From Brevibacterium aurantiacum (GTDB lineage: Bacteria; Actinomycetota; Actinomycetes; Actinomycetales; Brevibacteriaceae): a stretch of 64,000 bases of DNA. This document shows positions 52,184 through 60,734 of this stretch, piece after piece. The translations under genes were made by a program, and so were the position numbers. Position 1 is the stretch's first letter. Each line of letters begins with the position of its first letter. The notes below the pieces were generated by a model. That model did no database searches and had not been told where the DNA came from. It worked only from the letters and a program-made list of their open reading frames with translations. The DNA is taken from assembly GCF_900169065.1 (NCBI RefSeq), contig NZ_FXZB01000016.1:55542-119541 (forward strand), in the 5' to 3' direction.

Positions 52184-53386
52184 TCAGACCTCGACGGTCG
52201 AGCGGTTGGAGGCGTCACCTCGGCGCAGGGCGATGGCGATGATGAGGACGATGAGTCCGAGCAGGCACAGGCCCACGCCCACCCATGCCGGGGCGCGGTA
52301 GCCCAGGCCCGCGGTGATGACGATGCCGCCGAGCCAGGCGCCGAGGGCGTTGGCGAGGTTGAACGCGGCGTGGTTCATGGCCGCGGACAGGCTCGGGGCG
52401 TCGTGGGAGTCGCGCAGCAGGCGCATCTGCAGGGCCGTGGTGATCATGGAGCCGGCGATGCCGATGAGGAAGAGCGCGATGATCGCGATCGCGGCGATGT
52501 GGGTGAAGGCGCCGAAGGCGGCGAGCACGATCGCGGAGAGGATCATGCCGCCGATGCCCGAGCGTTCGATGGACTTGTCGACGAGGGGGCCGGCGATGAG
52601 GGAGCCGGCGGTCATACCCAGGCCGTAGACGGCCAGGACCCAGGGGATCGCGACCTGGGGAACCCCGGCGACATCGGTCATGGTCGGAGTGACGTAGGTG
52701 TAGACGGCGAACATGCCGCCGAAGCCGACAGACCCGGCGACGAGGGTGAGGATGATCTGCTGGCGGCCCAGGGCCTTCATCTCACCGCGAGCCGAGGGCA
52801 CCCCGGCAAGCTTCACCTTCGGCACAGCGACGGCGACCATGATGACGGTGAGGACGCCGAGCGCTGCGACGAGTGCGTAGGCGCTGCGCCAGCCGAACAT
52901 GTTGCCCAGTGCCGTGGCGATCGGCACGCCGACGATATTCGCGATCGTCAGGCCCAGCATGACGCGGGCCATGGCTCGGCCGCGACGGTGGGGTGCCACG
53001 AGCGAGGACGCGACGATGGCGCCGACGCCCAGGTAGGCGCCGTGGGGGAGACCGCTGAAGAAGCGGGCGATGTTGAACAGGGTCGCGTCGGGGGCGAGCA
53101 TCGAGGCGAGATTGCCGAGGGCGAAGAGTCCCATGAGGCACAGCAGCAGGAGCTTGCGGTCCATGTGCGCGGCGATCGTGGTGATCAGCGGTGCGCCCAC
53201 GACGACGCCGATGGCATAGAACGACACGGCATGGCCCGCCTGGGGCACGGTGATGCCGAGTTCGCGGGCGATGTGGGGCAGCAGACCCATCGTGGCGAAC
53301 TCGGTCACACCGATGGCAAAAGCGCCGATCGCAAGCGCGAAGACGGCGAATTTGTAGACTCGGCGGGACACTGGGGCGTCGCTCAT
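52184..53386 (-). CDS. MFS transporter (AraJ/DHA1 type)
   Basis: A 400-residue, 12-helix exporter-type MFS protein. FAIGVTEFATMGLLPHIARELG in helix 1, FALGNLASMLAPDATLF and HRRGRAMARVMLGLTIANIVGVPIATALG are typical of the AraJ/DHA1 group, mostly drug or sugar efflux proteins. The start MSDAPVSRRVYK at 53,386 is chosen; the upstream extension has no support. It lies downstream of pcaL on the same strand with a 170-base gap. It may be independent of the pca operon. Confidence 0.85.
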   Translation of the reverse strand: MSDAPVSRRVYKFAVFALAIGAFAIGVTEFATMGLLPHIARELGITVPQAGHAVSFYAIGVVVGAPLITTIAAHMDRKLLLLCLMGLFALGNLASMLAPDATLFNIARFFSGLPHGAYLGVGAIVASSLVAPHRRGRAMARVMLGLTIANIVGVPIATALGNMFGWRSAYALVAALGVLTVIMVAVAVPKVKLAGVPSARGEMKALGRQQIILTLVAGSVGFGGMFAVYTYVTPTMTDVAGVPQVAIPWVLAVYGLGMTAGSLIAGPLVDKSIERSGIGGMILSAIVLAAFGAFTHIAAIAIIALFLIGIAGSMITTALQMRLLRDSHDAPSLSAAMNHAAFNLANALGAWLGGIVITAGLGYRAPAWVGVGLCLLGLIVLIIAIALRRGDASNRSTVEV

Positions 53387-53556
53387 GAAGTCCCTTCGGG
53401 CGAAGTGAGTGGTGTGATCAGCTGCGGCTCGCGCGGTCGCAGACGCAACCGAGCGAATCACCGCAACCGAACAAGCCTATTGCCCAGCGCTGACCACCGA
53501 TAGCCCCAGAGACATAATGTGACCATCCGAACAGCATCAGCTCAGACGCTGAAGTT

Positions 53557-54855
53557 TCAGCCCTCGTCGTCCATCTCAGCCAGCGCCTGCGAAGCCACGG
53601 AGAACGCGGTGTTCGCACTCGGCACCGAGCAGTAGATGGCCGACTGGAGCAGGACTTCCTTGATCTCGTCGCGGGTAAGACCGTTGCGCACCGCTGCCTT
53701 GACGTGCATCGCGAGCTCGGCCTCGTGGCCGCCGGCGATCATGGCCGTGAGCGTGATGGCTGATCGCATGCGCTTCTCCAGGCCCGGACGGGTCCAGATC
53801 TCACCCCAGGCGTAGCGGGTGATGAGGTCCTGGAAGTCGGCGGTGAAGTCATCGACCTTCGCATTCGCGCGATCGACGTGGGCATCGGAGAGGACCTGAC
53901 GGCGCACGGTCATTCCCGCCTCACGAACCTCGTCCCGGCTGGCTTCGCGGGGACCGGAGGCCGTCGGCAGTGTTGCCGAGTTCTGCTCACCGGTGCCGGT
54001 GGCCCCTGCAGCGTCGGGATTCAGGAATTCGTGGAGCAGTCCCGCGGCGACGGCCGGTGCTTCGGCAGGCACGAGGTGGGCCGCACCCTCGATGACCTCG
54101 AGGAGGGCACCGGAGACGCCGTTGGCGATCTCTGCGAGCTTGGTCGGCGGAGTCGGCTGATCCTCGGACCCGGCCACAGCGAGCACCGGCAGGGTGATCT
54201 CGGCCAGGCGAGAGCGGACGTCGTAGGAGGCCAGAGCGTGGCAGAGCGCGGCGTAGGAGAAGCGGTCCGCGTCCTGCAGGGAATGCAGCAGAGCGGCCGA
54301 GGCCTCTGGTTCGCGATCCATGAAGCCCTCACCGAACCAGCGCTGGGCCGACCCGGTGACCTGCGTGGGCGTGCCCGAGGTGGCGACGACCTCGGCGCGT
54401 TCGAGCCAGCCGCTGGGCTCTCCGATCTTCGCGCCGGTGCAGAACACGGCGGCGCGGTCGAAGCGATCACCGTGGTCAAGGGCCAGCTGCAGTGCGATCG
54501 CACCACCGATCGAGTCACCGGCCACGCTGATGCTGGCGGCGCTCGCGTCAGCGGAACCGGCCACGTCGGGCAGGACCCGGTCGATGGTGGCCAGGACCGC
54601 CTCGGCGAGGTCGCTCATCGTCAGCTGCGGATACTCCGACGTCCCCGCAGAGACGTCGACCGGTGCCGAACGGCCGTGGCCCGGCAGGTCGATGCCGATG
54701 ATCGTCGTCGCCGGGTCCACCTCGCCGAGGTGGGTGGCAGCGGACTGCCACAGTGCACCCACCGAGGTGCCCAGCGAGGGCAGGACGATGAGGACGCGCG
54801 GGTTTGCGGCGGCAGGTGCAGTTGGTGCTGCAAGGATTGTTGCGGTGAGTTCCAC
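53557..54855 (-). CDS. pcaL: PcaL: enol-lactone hydrolase fused to carboxymuconolactone decarboxylase
   Basis: A 432-residue bifunctional enzyme. Residues 1-265 form an alpha/beta hydrolase (3-oxoadipate enol-lactonase, PcaD) with GDSIGGAIALQLAL (nucleophile Ser about 114) and a C-terminal catalytic His in GAAHLVPAEAP. Residues about 310-432 are 4-carboxymuconolactone decarboxylase (PcaC) with YAWGEIWTRPGLEKRMRSAITLTAMIAGG. Such fusions are typical of actinobacteria. The joining segment (about 275-300) is Ala/Gly/Thr-rich. It is the last gene of the pca operon, 6 bases after pcaB. It also consumes the CatC product. Confidence 0.92.
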   Translation of the reverse strand: MELTATILAAPTAPAAANPRVLIVLPSLGTSVGALWQSAATHLGEVDPATTIIGIDLPGHGRSAPVDVSAGTSEYPQLTMSDLAEAVLATIDRVLPDVAGSADASAASISVAGDSIGGAIALQLALDHGDRFDRAAVFCTGAKIGEPSGWLERAEVVATSGTPTQVTGSAQRWFGEGFMDREPEASAALLHSLQDADRFSYAALCHALASYDVRSRLAEITLPVLAVAGSEDQPTPPTKLAEIANGVSGALLEVIEGAAHLVPAEAPAVAAGLLHEFLNPDAAGATGTGEQNSATLPTASGPREASRDEVREAGMTVRRQVLSDAHVDRANAKVDDFTADFQDLITRYAWGEIWTRPGLEKRMRSAITLTAMIAGGHEAELAMHVKAAVRNGLTRDEIKEVLLQSAIYCSVPSANTAFSVASQALAEMDDEG

Positions 54856-54861
54856 GTCAGG

Positions 54862-56265
54862 TCACTTTCTCGAGGCGAAGGGGAGGAGGCCCGGGGAGAC
54901 GGGCTCGGGTCCGTTGATGGTGGCGATGATGGACTGTCGAATGTCCTCGGCGTCGCCGAGGTAGTTCTCGGGAGAGAAGAAGCCAGCCAGGTCGAGTGTC
55001 TCCTCGTCCTCAGTCGGGTGCTTCTCCAAGGCCGCTGTGAGTGCGGCAACAGGGACACCACCAGGGTTGATGATCTCCTGAACCTCGGCCTTCGACAGTC
55101 GGTCGCCGAAGGCGATGTTGAGGCGTTCGGCAAAGATGCCTGGGCTGGCTGCGTCCACGTTCTTCCGCATCGCCTCGGGGTTGACGCTCAGGCCCTCGAC
55201 CATCGTCTGCAGCATGATGAGAGACGAGACCGCCAGGCCCATGAGCTCGGACAAGGCAGGCCATTCGGCGTGCCAGGCTCCGTCGGAGCGCTCCTCGATC
55301 GCCTCCGCGGCGGTCGAGGTCAATGTGGCCATGAGCCCGGGAGCGCGCATGCCGTTGCGGTGGAGCAGCACCGCCGAAGTGGGGTTGAGCTTCTGCGGCA
55401 TCGCCGAGGACCCGCCGGTTGCGGCCAGGGCCAGTTCGCCGACCTCAGGGCGGGTGCCGATGAGCACATCGCGGGCGATCGAGGCCCCGACCGTCACGCA
55501 TTGGGTGAGGTGGGAGGCCCAGTTGAGGACCCGGACGCGGTCGGTGTGCCAGGGCACGGGAATGCTGGTCAGCGCGGCATCGGGCCCGCGCAGCTGCACA
55601 TGGAACTCACGGAGCAGCGTCTCGGTCTGAGTCCCGGCGAACTCGCGGATTGCGGCCCTGGTCCCGGCAGCTCCACCGACCTGAACGTAGTCTATGCGCG
55701 GGGTCAGGCTCTGGACCTCGTGAACTTCGGCGGCCCAGGACGCGATTTTGAGCCCGAAAGTCGTCGGCAGCGCGGGCTGAGTCAGGGTGCGGGCCAGGCA
55801 CACAGTGTCGGCATGGGCCTCGGAGAGGCCGACGAGCAGCTCGGCGATGACGTCGAGGCGTGCATGAGTCTGACGGGCGACGCGGGCCATGAGCAGCCCG
55901 AGGGCCGAGTCCATGACGTCCTGACTGGTCAGGCCCTTGTGCAGGGCACGGGATGCATCCTCACCGAGTGGTGAACGCACGGCTTTGAGGAAGGGAATGA
56001 CCGGGTTGCCGCCGGATTCGGCGTCAGCGGCCAACGTCTCCAGTTCGGCAGAGTCAGCCAAGAGCGACCTGGTGGTGGCTGCGATTGCCTCCACCGCCTC
56101 GGCGCGGGCGTCGGCGGAGATCAGCCCGGCATGAGCCTGAGCGTTGATCCATGCCGTCTCCACATCGCCGAGTGCGGACACGAGGGCGACATCGTCGATG
56201 GCCTCGGCGCCTCGCAGATCGCCCGGGGCGAACAGGAGGCGCGTATGGGCAACGGTGTCAGTCAT
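54862..56265 (-). CDS. pcaB: 3-carboxy-cis,cis-muconate cycloisomerase
   Basis: A 467-residue enzyme of the fumarase/aspartase superfamily that cyclises 3-carboxymuconate to 4-carboxymuconolactone. The superfamily signature GGSSAMPQKLNPTSAVLL is at about 278-295. Other conserved segments are GNPVIPFLKAV and HKGLTSQDVMDSALGLL (catalytic His/Ser region). Length is normal (about 450). It is between pcaG (55-base gap) and pcaL in the pca operon. Confidence 0.93.
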   Translation of the reverse strand: MTDTVAHTRLLFAPGDLRGAEAIDDVALVSALGDVETAWINAQAHAGLISADARAEAVEAIAATTRSLLADSAELETLAADAESGGNPVIPFLKAVRSPLGEDASRALHKGLTSQDVMDSALGLLMARVARQTHARLDVIAELLVGLSEAHADTVCLARTLTQPALPTTFGLKIASWAAEVHEVQSLTPRIDYVQVGGAAGTRAAIREFAGTQTETLLREFHVQLRGPDAALTSIPVPWHTDRVRVLNWASHLTQCVTVGASIARDVLIGTRPEVGELALAATGGSSAMPQKLNPTSAVLLHRNGMRAPGLMATLTSTAAEAIEERSDGAWHAEWPALSELMGLAVSSLIMLQTMVEGLSVNPEAMRKNVDAASPGIFAERLNIAFGDRLSKAEVQEIINPGGVPVAALTAALEKHPTEDEETLDLAGFFSPENYLGDAEDIRQSIIATINGPEPVSPGLLPFASRK

Positions 56266-56319
56266 TGTGTGTCCTCTCCAGCCGCAGCGGTCGCGGTTGA
56301 GTAGCCAGTGCGACCCTCC

Positions 56320-56892
56320 TCAGTCTTCGTGACTGGGGAACCGCAGGAACGGGGTCTCGTCCTCACCCTGCAACCGTATGTCGAAACGCAGCGATCCGTC
56401 AGCCTCACGGGTGGCGATGAGACGATTCCTGTCGGCTTCATCGAGGGAAGACAGCAGCGGATCGGCCGTCAGCGCTGCGGTGTCCTCGGGGAGATAGATC
56501 CTGGTGAAGAGCCTGTTGAGCAGCCCGCGGGCGAAGACGACAACACTGATGAACGGAGCCTTGCCGGCCTCCGTGGGGCCAGGATTGAGCGTGGAGAAGA
56601 CGAAGCGTCCCTCTGGATCCACGGCGTTACGGCCGAAGCCGGTGAAGGTGAAGCCGTCGCGGCGCAGCGATCCCGAATTGCGGGAGACGTCGCCGTTGCC
56701 ATCGGGCTGCCAGATCTCGAGGATCGCATCGGGTACGGGAGCGCCTGCCCCGTCGTAGACGTAGCCGTGGAGCTGGACTGCTCCGTCCTTGGCTGGGGGA
56801 ACGAGTTCGTTGTCGCCGGGCCACGGCATAGCATAGCCGTAGAAGGGTCCGACGGTCTGGCCGGGTGTTGCGGTGAGCTTCTGGTCAGTCAT
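56320..56892 (-). CDS. pcaG: Protocatechuate 3,4-dioxygenase alpha subunit
   Basis: A 190-residue alpha chain of the intradiol dioxygenase that opens the protocatechuate ring. TPGQTVGPFYGYAMPWPGDNELVPP at the start and LEIWQPDGNGDVSRNSGSLRRDGFTFTGFGRNAVDPEGRFVFSTLNPG are typical. The alpha chain does not carry the iron ligands. ATG 56,892 overlaps the pcaH end by 8 bases, so subunits are translated together. Confidence 0.93.
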   Translation of the reverse strand: MTDQKLTATPGQTVGPFYGYAMPWPGDNELVPPAKDGAVQLHGYVYDGAGAPVPDAILEIWQPDGNGDVSRNSGSLRRDGFTFTGFGRNAVDPEGRFVFSTLNPGPTEAGKAPFISVVVFARGLLNRLFTRIYLPEDTAALTADPLLSSLDEADRNRLIATREADGSLRFDIRLQGEDETPFLRFPSHED

Positions 56893-57685
56893 CGTCCTCT
56901 TCTTCCATCCAGGTGCGGTTGGCTCCGGTGAGCACGATGTCCCAGTTGTAGCCCATGAGGAATTCGTGCTCGGTGACGTTGTGATCGTAGGTGGCGACGA
57001 GGCGGTCGCGGGCCTTCTGGTCCGTGATCGACTGGTAGATCGGGTCGAGGGCGAACAGCGGATCACTGGGGAAGTACATCTGGGTGATCATGCGCTGGGT
57101 GAACTCGGTGCCGAAGAGCGAGAAGTGGATGTGGGCCGGCCGCCACGCGTTGTGGTGGTTCTTCCATGGGTAGGGGCCCGGCTTGATCGTGGTGAACGAG
57201 TAGGAGCCGTCGTCGCCGGTCAGGGTGCGGCCGACGCCGGTGAAGTTCGGGTCGATCGGGGCTGGGTGCTGATCGCGCTTGTGGATATAGCGTCCGGCGG
57301 AATTGGCCTGCCAGATCTCAACGAGCTGATTGCGCACGGGACGGCCGTCGCCATCGAGGATACGGCCGGTGACCTTGATGCGTTCACCGATCGGTTCCCC
57401 GCCGGCCTGGATGGTCAGATCGGATTCGAGGTTCGCTAAGTCACGATGGCCGAAGGCGGGGGAGAGGAGTTCAATCGTCTCCGGGTCAGTGTGCCTGGGG
57501 TCCTTCGTCGGATGCCGCAGAATCGAGGACCGGTACGGCGGGTAGTCCAGGCGCGGCTGCGTTTCCGCCGGCTTCCCTGCTGCGACTGCGTTCTTGTGTT
57601 CGGTCTCGATCGTCTCGATCTCGGCAGACAGTGTCTGTTGTGACTCGGCCGCATCGTCCGGGCCGGAGAGTTTCTGTGCACCCAT
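56885..57685 (-). CDS. pcaH: Protocatechuate 3,4-dioxygenase beta subunit
   Basis: A 266-residue beta chain carrying the non-heme Fe(III) ligands: Tyr in NSAGRYIHKRDQ, Tyr in GPYPWKNHHNAW and the two His in RPAHIHFSLFG. It is slightly longer than usual (about 240) because of an N-terminal extension of about 35 residues rich in charged residues. ATG 57,685 follows AAGGATT. It works with PcaG. Second gene of the operon, 65 bases after pobA. Confidence 0.94.
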   Translation of the reverse strand: MGAQKLSGPDDAAESQQTLSAEIETIETEHKNAVAAGKPAETQPRLDYPPYRSSILRHPTKDPRHTDPETIELLSPAFGHRDLANLESDLTIQAGGEPIGERIKVTGRILDGDGRPVRNQLVEIWQANSAGRYIHKRDQHPAPIDPNFTGVGRTLTGDDGSYSFTTIKPGPYPWKNHHNAWRPAHIHFSLFGTEFTQRMITQMYFPSDPLFALDPIYQSITDQKARDRLVATYDHNVTEHEFLMGYNWDIVLTGANRTWMEEEDDD

Positions 57686-57750
57686 GGTCAATCCTTTCTT
57701 CTCGGTGCTGCAATGTCGTTGTGGTGCTTCTGATTCGTTCAGTGAGCGGA

Positions 57751-58935
57751 TCAGCCCTTGGGCCAACCCGTGTAGCACTCGGCGAGGTAGCGCCTGCCGT
57801 GCTCGGATTCGAGGATCGAATTGAGCTCGCCGAGGCTGCGCTTCGTTTCGAACGCATCCTGGCTGGGGTCGGAGTGGAGCATCCGGGTCATCTGGTAGGA
57901 GAAGTTCTGCGCCTTCCACACACGTTTGGTTGCGGTGCGCGAATACCCGGCCAGCGCCTCGGCGTCGGAGTCCTTGAGTGCCGAGATCAGCGCCGGGGCC
58001 AGCACGGACACGTCGGCGAACGCGAGGTTGAGGCCCTTCGCCCCGGTCGGGGGAACGGTGTGGGCGCTGTCGCCGGCGAGGAACAGGGAGCCGTGCTGCA
58101 TCGGCTCGGTCACGGCCGAGCGGAAGGGCAGGATGTTCTTGTCGATGATCGCACCGGTCTTGAGCGCGAAACCGTCGGGTCCATCGACCCGAGCCTGCAG
58201 CTCTGACCAGATGCGGTCATCGGACCAATCGGCCACCTCGGTGTCGGGGGAGGTTTGGAAGTACATGCGCTGGACGTTCTCGCTGCGCTGGGAGATCAGT
58301 GCGAAGCCGCGTTCGGAGCGGGAGTAGATGAGGACCTCGTGGCTGGGTGGGGCCTCGCAGAGGATGCCGAACCAGGCGAAGGGATATTCTTGGAAGAAGC
58401 GCTGCTTCGTGTCTGCGGGAATCATTGACCGGCAGGGGCCACGGGAGCCGTCGGAGCCGACGACGTAGCGGGCGCTGATTGTCAGTTCTTCACCGTCCTC
58501 GGTCGTCGCACTCACCCACGGGCGTTCGGTTTCGATATCGCCGAGTGCGGTGTCGGTGACCGAGTAGAAGGTGGGGCGTCCGGTGCGTTCGCGGGCCGCT
58601 GAGAGATCGACGAAGATCTCGTTCTGCGGGTAGAGCCACACGGATTCGCCGATGAGGCTCGGGAAGTCGAAGGAGTGGCTGACGCCGTCGACGCGGATGT
58701 CGATGCCGTCGTGGCGGTGGCCGGCAGTATGCACGCGGGACTCGATGCCCTCGGCCTCGAGCATGCGCACGGAACCGGCTTCGAGGATGCCTGCCCGATG
58801 AGTGTGGGCGATGTCGTCGCGGCTGCGATTGTCGATGACGACGGAATCGATTCCTGCGTTGTGCAGGGTGTGGGCGAGCAGCAGCCCGGCCGGACCTGCT
58901 CCGACGATCGCGACGTCGGTCTGAAATTCTGGCAC
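57751..58935 (-). CDS. pobA: 4-hydroxybenzoate 3-monooxygenase
   Basis: A 394-residue FAD monooxygenase converting 4-hydroxybenzoate to protocatechuate. VAIVGAGPAGLLLAHTL (FAD dinucleotide motif, about 8-24), RAGILEAGSVRML, VVGSDGSRGPCR (DG motif, about 158-170) and GSLFLAGDSAHTVPPTGAKGLNLAFAD (GD motif, about 278-303) match PobA. Length is standard. First gene of the pobA-pcaHGBL operon; its product is the substrate of PcaGH. The start follows GGAGGC. Confidence 0.94.
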   Translation of the reverse strand: MPEFQTDVAIVGAGPAGLLLAHTLHNAGIDSVVIDNRSRDDIAHTHRAGILEAGSVRMLEAEGIESRVHTAGHRHDGIDIRVDGVSHSFDFPSLIGESVWLYPQNEIFVDLSAARERTGRPTFYSVTDTALGDIETERPWVSATTEDGEELTISARYVVGSDGSRGPCRSMIPADTKQRFFQEYPFAWFGILCEAPPSHEVLIYSRSERGFALISQRSENVQRMYFQTSPDTEVADWSDDRIWSELQARVDGPDGFALKTGAIIDKNILPFRSAVTEPMQHGSLFLAGDSAHTVPPTGAKGLNLAFADVSVLAPALISALKDSDAEALAGYSRTATKRVWKAQNFSYQMTRMLHSDPSQDAFETKRSLGELNSILESEHGRRYLAECYTGWPKG

Positions 58936-59083
58936 CTGGGCCTCCTTGCCTTATTCGTCCTCTCAGTGTGCGCCCAGTCACTGACACAAGGCGAGGATGT
59001 TATCAATGAATGAGATTGATCGGCGGGCGGACCGCGGATTGACGGGGATTGCGGCGGAGATGTTGACGGTGAGTCGGATTGTT

Positions 59084-59108
59084 GAGCACAACATGGGATG
59101 TTGTGTTC
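59084..59108. promoter_or_regulatory. Candidate operator dyad upstream of yeeE/tusA
   Basis: CACAACAT-GGG-ATGTTGTG gives perfect 8-bp arms (59,087-59,105), extended to 11 with one mismatch. It lies in the 280-base divergent gap between pobA and yeeE. A second small hairpin (GGCAG/CTGCC near 59,180-59,200) follows. No regulator gene is adjacent. Confidence 0.45.
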
Positions 59109-59215
59109 GTGATGTGCGGGTAGGGCGTTCTTTTCGGCCCACCCGTGTGAGTTTTAGCTCAACACATACGCGAATCGTCACGGCAGTCAGCTGCCTACAA
59201 ACAGAAAGCTCATGA

Positions 59216-60283
59216 ATGATCATCACCGGCCTGATCGTCGGCCTGGCACTCGGATTCGTCCTCCAGCGAGGACGCTTCTGCGTGACCGGAGCCTTCCGTG
59301 ATCTCACTCTGACCGGGAACACGCGATGGTTCTCGGCGCTCATCCTTCTTATCGCCGTGCACTCGATCGGGCTGTTCCTGCTCAATGGGCTCGGCGTCAT
59401 CACCTTGGAGGCCTCGCCGTTCCCGTGGCTGGCCTCGATCATCGGCGGCCTCATCTTCGGCTTTGCCATGGTGCTCGCCGGCGGATGTGCCACCGGCACC
59501 TACTACCGAGCCGGTGAGGGCCTGGTCGGCAGCTGGTTCGCTCTGATCTTCTATGCGCTGACATCTGCGGTGATGAAGAACGGTCCGCTCACCTCGGTGA
59601 CGGAGGGGCTGCGCTCGATCACGATCGAGAGCGGCACACTCCAGGCGTCGACAGGGCTGAACCCGTGGGTCTTCGTCGCGATTATCTCGGCTGTGGCCAT
59701 CGCGGTCACCGTGCATCACAACAAGAAGACCGCCACCCCCGTCGCGACCCTGCCGCCGTTGAAGAAGGGCCTGGCCCACATCCTCACGGAGAAGCGCTGG
59801 AACCCGTTCGTCACTGCCGTGGTCATCGGCATCATCGCGACGATCGCGTGGCCGCTCTCGGCTGCGACCGGACGCAACTCCGGCCTGGGCATCACGACGC
59901 CCTCGGCGAATCTCACCACATTCTTGGGCACCGGCGATGCTTCGCTCGTTGACTGGGGCGTCATGCTTGTCATCGGCATTCTCATCGGCATTCTCATCGG
60001 CTCGTTCATCGCGGCCAAGGCCTCCGGCGAGTTCCGGATCCGGGTCCCCGATCAGGCGACCGTGGTCAAGTCCATCTTCGGCGGAGTCGGCATGGGCGTC
60101 GGTGCTGCAATCGCCGGCGGCTGCACGGTCGGCAACGCCATGGTCTCGACTGCACAGTTCGAGTACCAGGGCTGGGTCGCAACCTTCTTCATGATCGTCG
60201 GCGCAGGAGTCGCCGCGAAGTTCACCATCAAGTCAGGAGCGCGGACAGGTGCCGCGCAGCCCGCAGAAAGCAGGAGTGTATGA
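59216..60283 (+). CDS. YeeE/YedE family sulfur-compound transporter
   Basis: A 355-residue membrane protein with about nine to ten helices. The conserved cysteine motifs FVLQRGRFCVTGAFRD (about 18-33), LAGGCATGTYYRAGEG (about 88-103) and AAIAGGCTVGNAMVS (about 294-308) match the YeeE/TsuA family, which takes up thiosulfate through cysteine relays. The gene overlaps tusA by ATGA. The start has a weak AGAAAG ribosome site. Function: import of thiosulfate or similar sulfur for the TusA partner; strongly supported by the pair. Confidence 0.88.
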   Translation: MIITGLIVGLALGFVLQRGRFCVTGAFRDLTLTGNTRWFSALILLIAVHSIGLFLLNGLGVITLEASPFPWLASIIGGLIFGFAMVLAGGCATGTYYRAGEGLVGSWFALIFYALTSAVMKNGPLTSVTEGLRSITIESGTLQASTGLNPWVFVAIISAVAIAVTVHHNKKTATPVATLPPLKKGLAHILTEKRWNPFVTAVVIGIIATIAWPLSAATGRNSGLGITTPSANLTTFLGTGDASLVDWGVMLVIGILIGILIGSFIAAKASGEFRIRVPDQATVVKSIFGGVGMGVGAAIAGGCTVGNAMVSTAQFEYQGWVATFFMIVGAGVAAKFTIKSGARTGAAQPAESRSV

Positions 60284-60504
60284 AACAGGTATTGGAAACA
60301 AACGGTCTTGTCTGCCCCTTCCCCTTGGTCGAGGCCAAGGACGCGATCGGCGGAATGGACAACGGCGATGAGCTCGTCATCAACTTCGATTGCACTCAAG
60401 CCACCGAGGCGATTCCTCAGTGGGCAGCGGAGAACGGCTATCCCGTGACCCACTTCGATCGCACCGGCGATGCCAGCTGGACGATCACCGTGCGGAAGGC
60501 CTGA
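60280..60504 (+). CDS. tusA: TusA-like sulfur carrier
   Basis: A 74-residue sulfur-carrier protein of the SirA/TusA family. The Cys-Pro-x-Pro motif in LVCPFPLVEAKDAI (Cys12) is the persulfide-forming site. The two-layer alpha/beta pattern is complete. It is translationally coupled to the YeeE gene, as seen in many bacteria (TsuA-TsuB), and probably receives sulfur from the transporter. It is followed by a strong terminator. Confidence 0.92.
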   Translation: MKQVLETNGLVCPFPLVEAKDAIGGMDNGDELVINFDCTQATEAIPQWAAENGYPVTHFDRTGDASWTITVRKA

Positions 60505-60547
60505 ACGGCCGCAGTCCTCCCCTCGGCTACCCGAGCATCCCCGCTGG

Positions 60548-60581
60548 AAAGGCGGCTCTGCGAATACGCAGGGCCGCCTTT
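60548..60581 (+). terminator. Intrinsic terminator after tusA
   Basis: A hairpin with a 9-bp outer stem (AAAGGCGGC/GCCGCCTTT) and 5-bp inner stem (CTGCG/CGCAG) around a 4-base loop, ending CCTTTG. It is 44 bases after the tusA stop. Confidence 0.85.
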
Positions 60582-60589
60582 GTTGCTGC

Positions 60590-60734
60590 GTAGTTGAGTT
60601 TTCGCGTAATTCCCGGAATGTTATTTAAAAGTATTCTTCTGTGGCTAAAAGCACAACTGTGATTAATGGCTTTAATCGAAAAGTAATCATATGATCATGA
60701 TCAAGTCACCAAAGCGGGTGATCTGTGCACTTAC
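60590..60734 (+). promoter_or_regulatory. A/T-rich leader before the SipW-type cluster
   Basis: An unusually A/T-rich 145-base leader for this genome. It contains GATTAA/TTAATC arms at 60,661-60,677, an overlapping TCACC/GGTGA hairpin near 60,706-60,721 and a strong AAGGAG ribosome site. Probably the promoter and a structured 5' UTR of the following cluster. No known riboswitch consensus was recognised. Confidence 0.45.

Noticed and set aside
52127..53503. A 458-codon plus-strand ORF opposite the AraJ-type MFS gene
   Set aside because: Asp/Gly/His-rich antisense translation of a membrane protein gene, typical of high-GC shadow frames.
53878..55974. A 698-codon plus-strand ORF opposite pcaL and pcaB
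   Set aside because: It is the antisense shadow of two well-identified genes; high GC creates long stop-free frames. Composition (Gly, Arg, His-rich, low hydrophobic order) matches no protein family.
60590..60734. A GEMM (cyclic di-GMP) or ydaO-type riboswitch
   Set aside because: A few bases such as AAAGCAC are suggestive, but the required conserved core and helices could not be matched.
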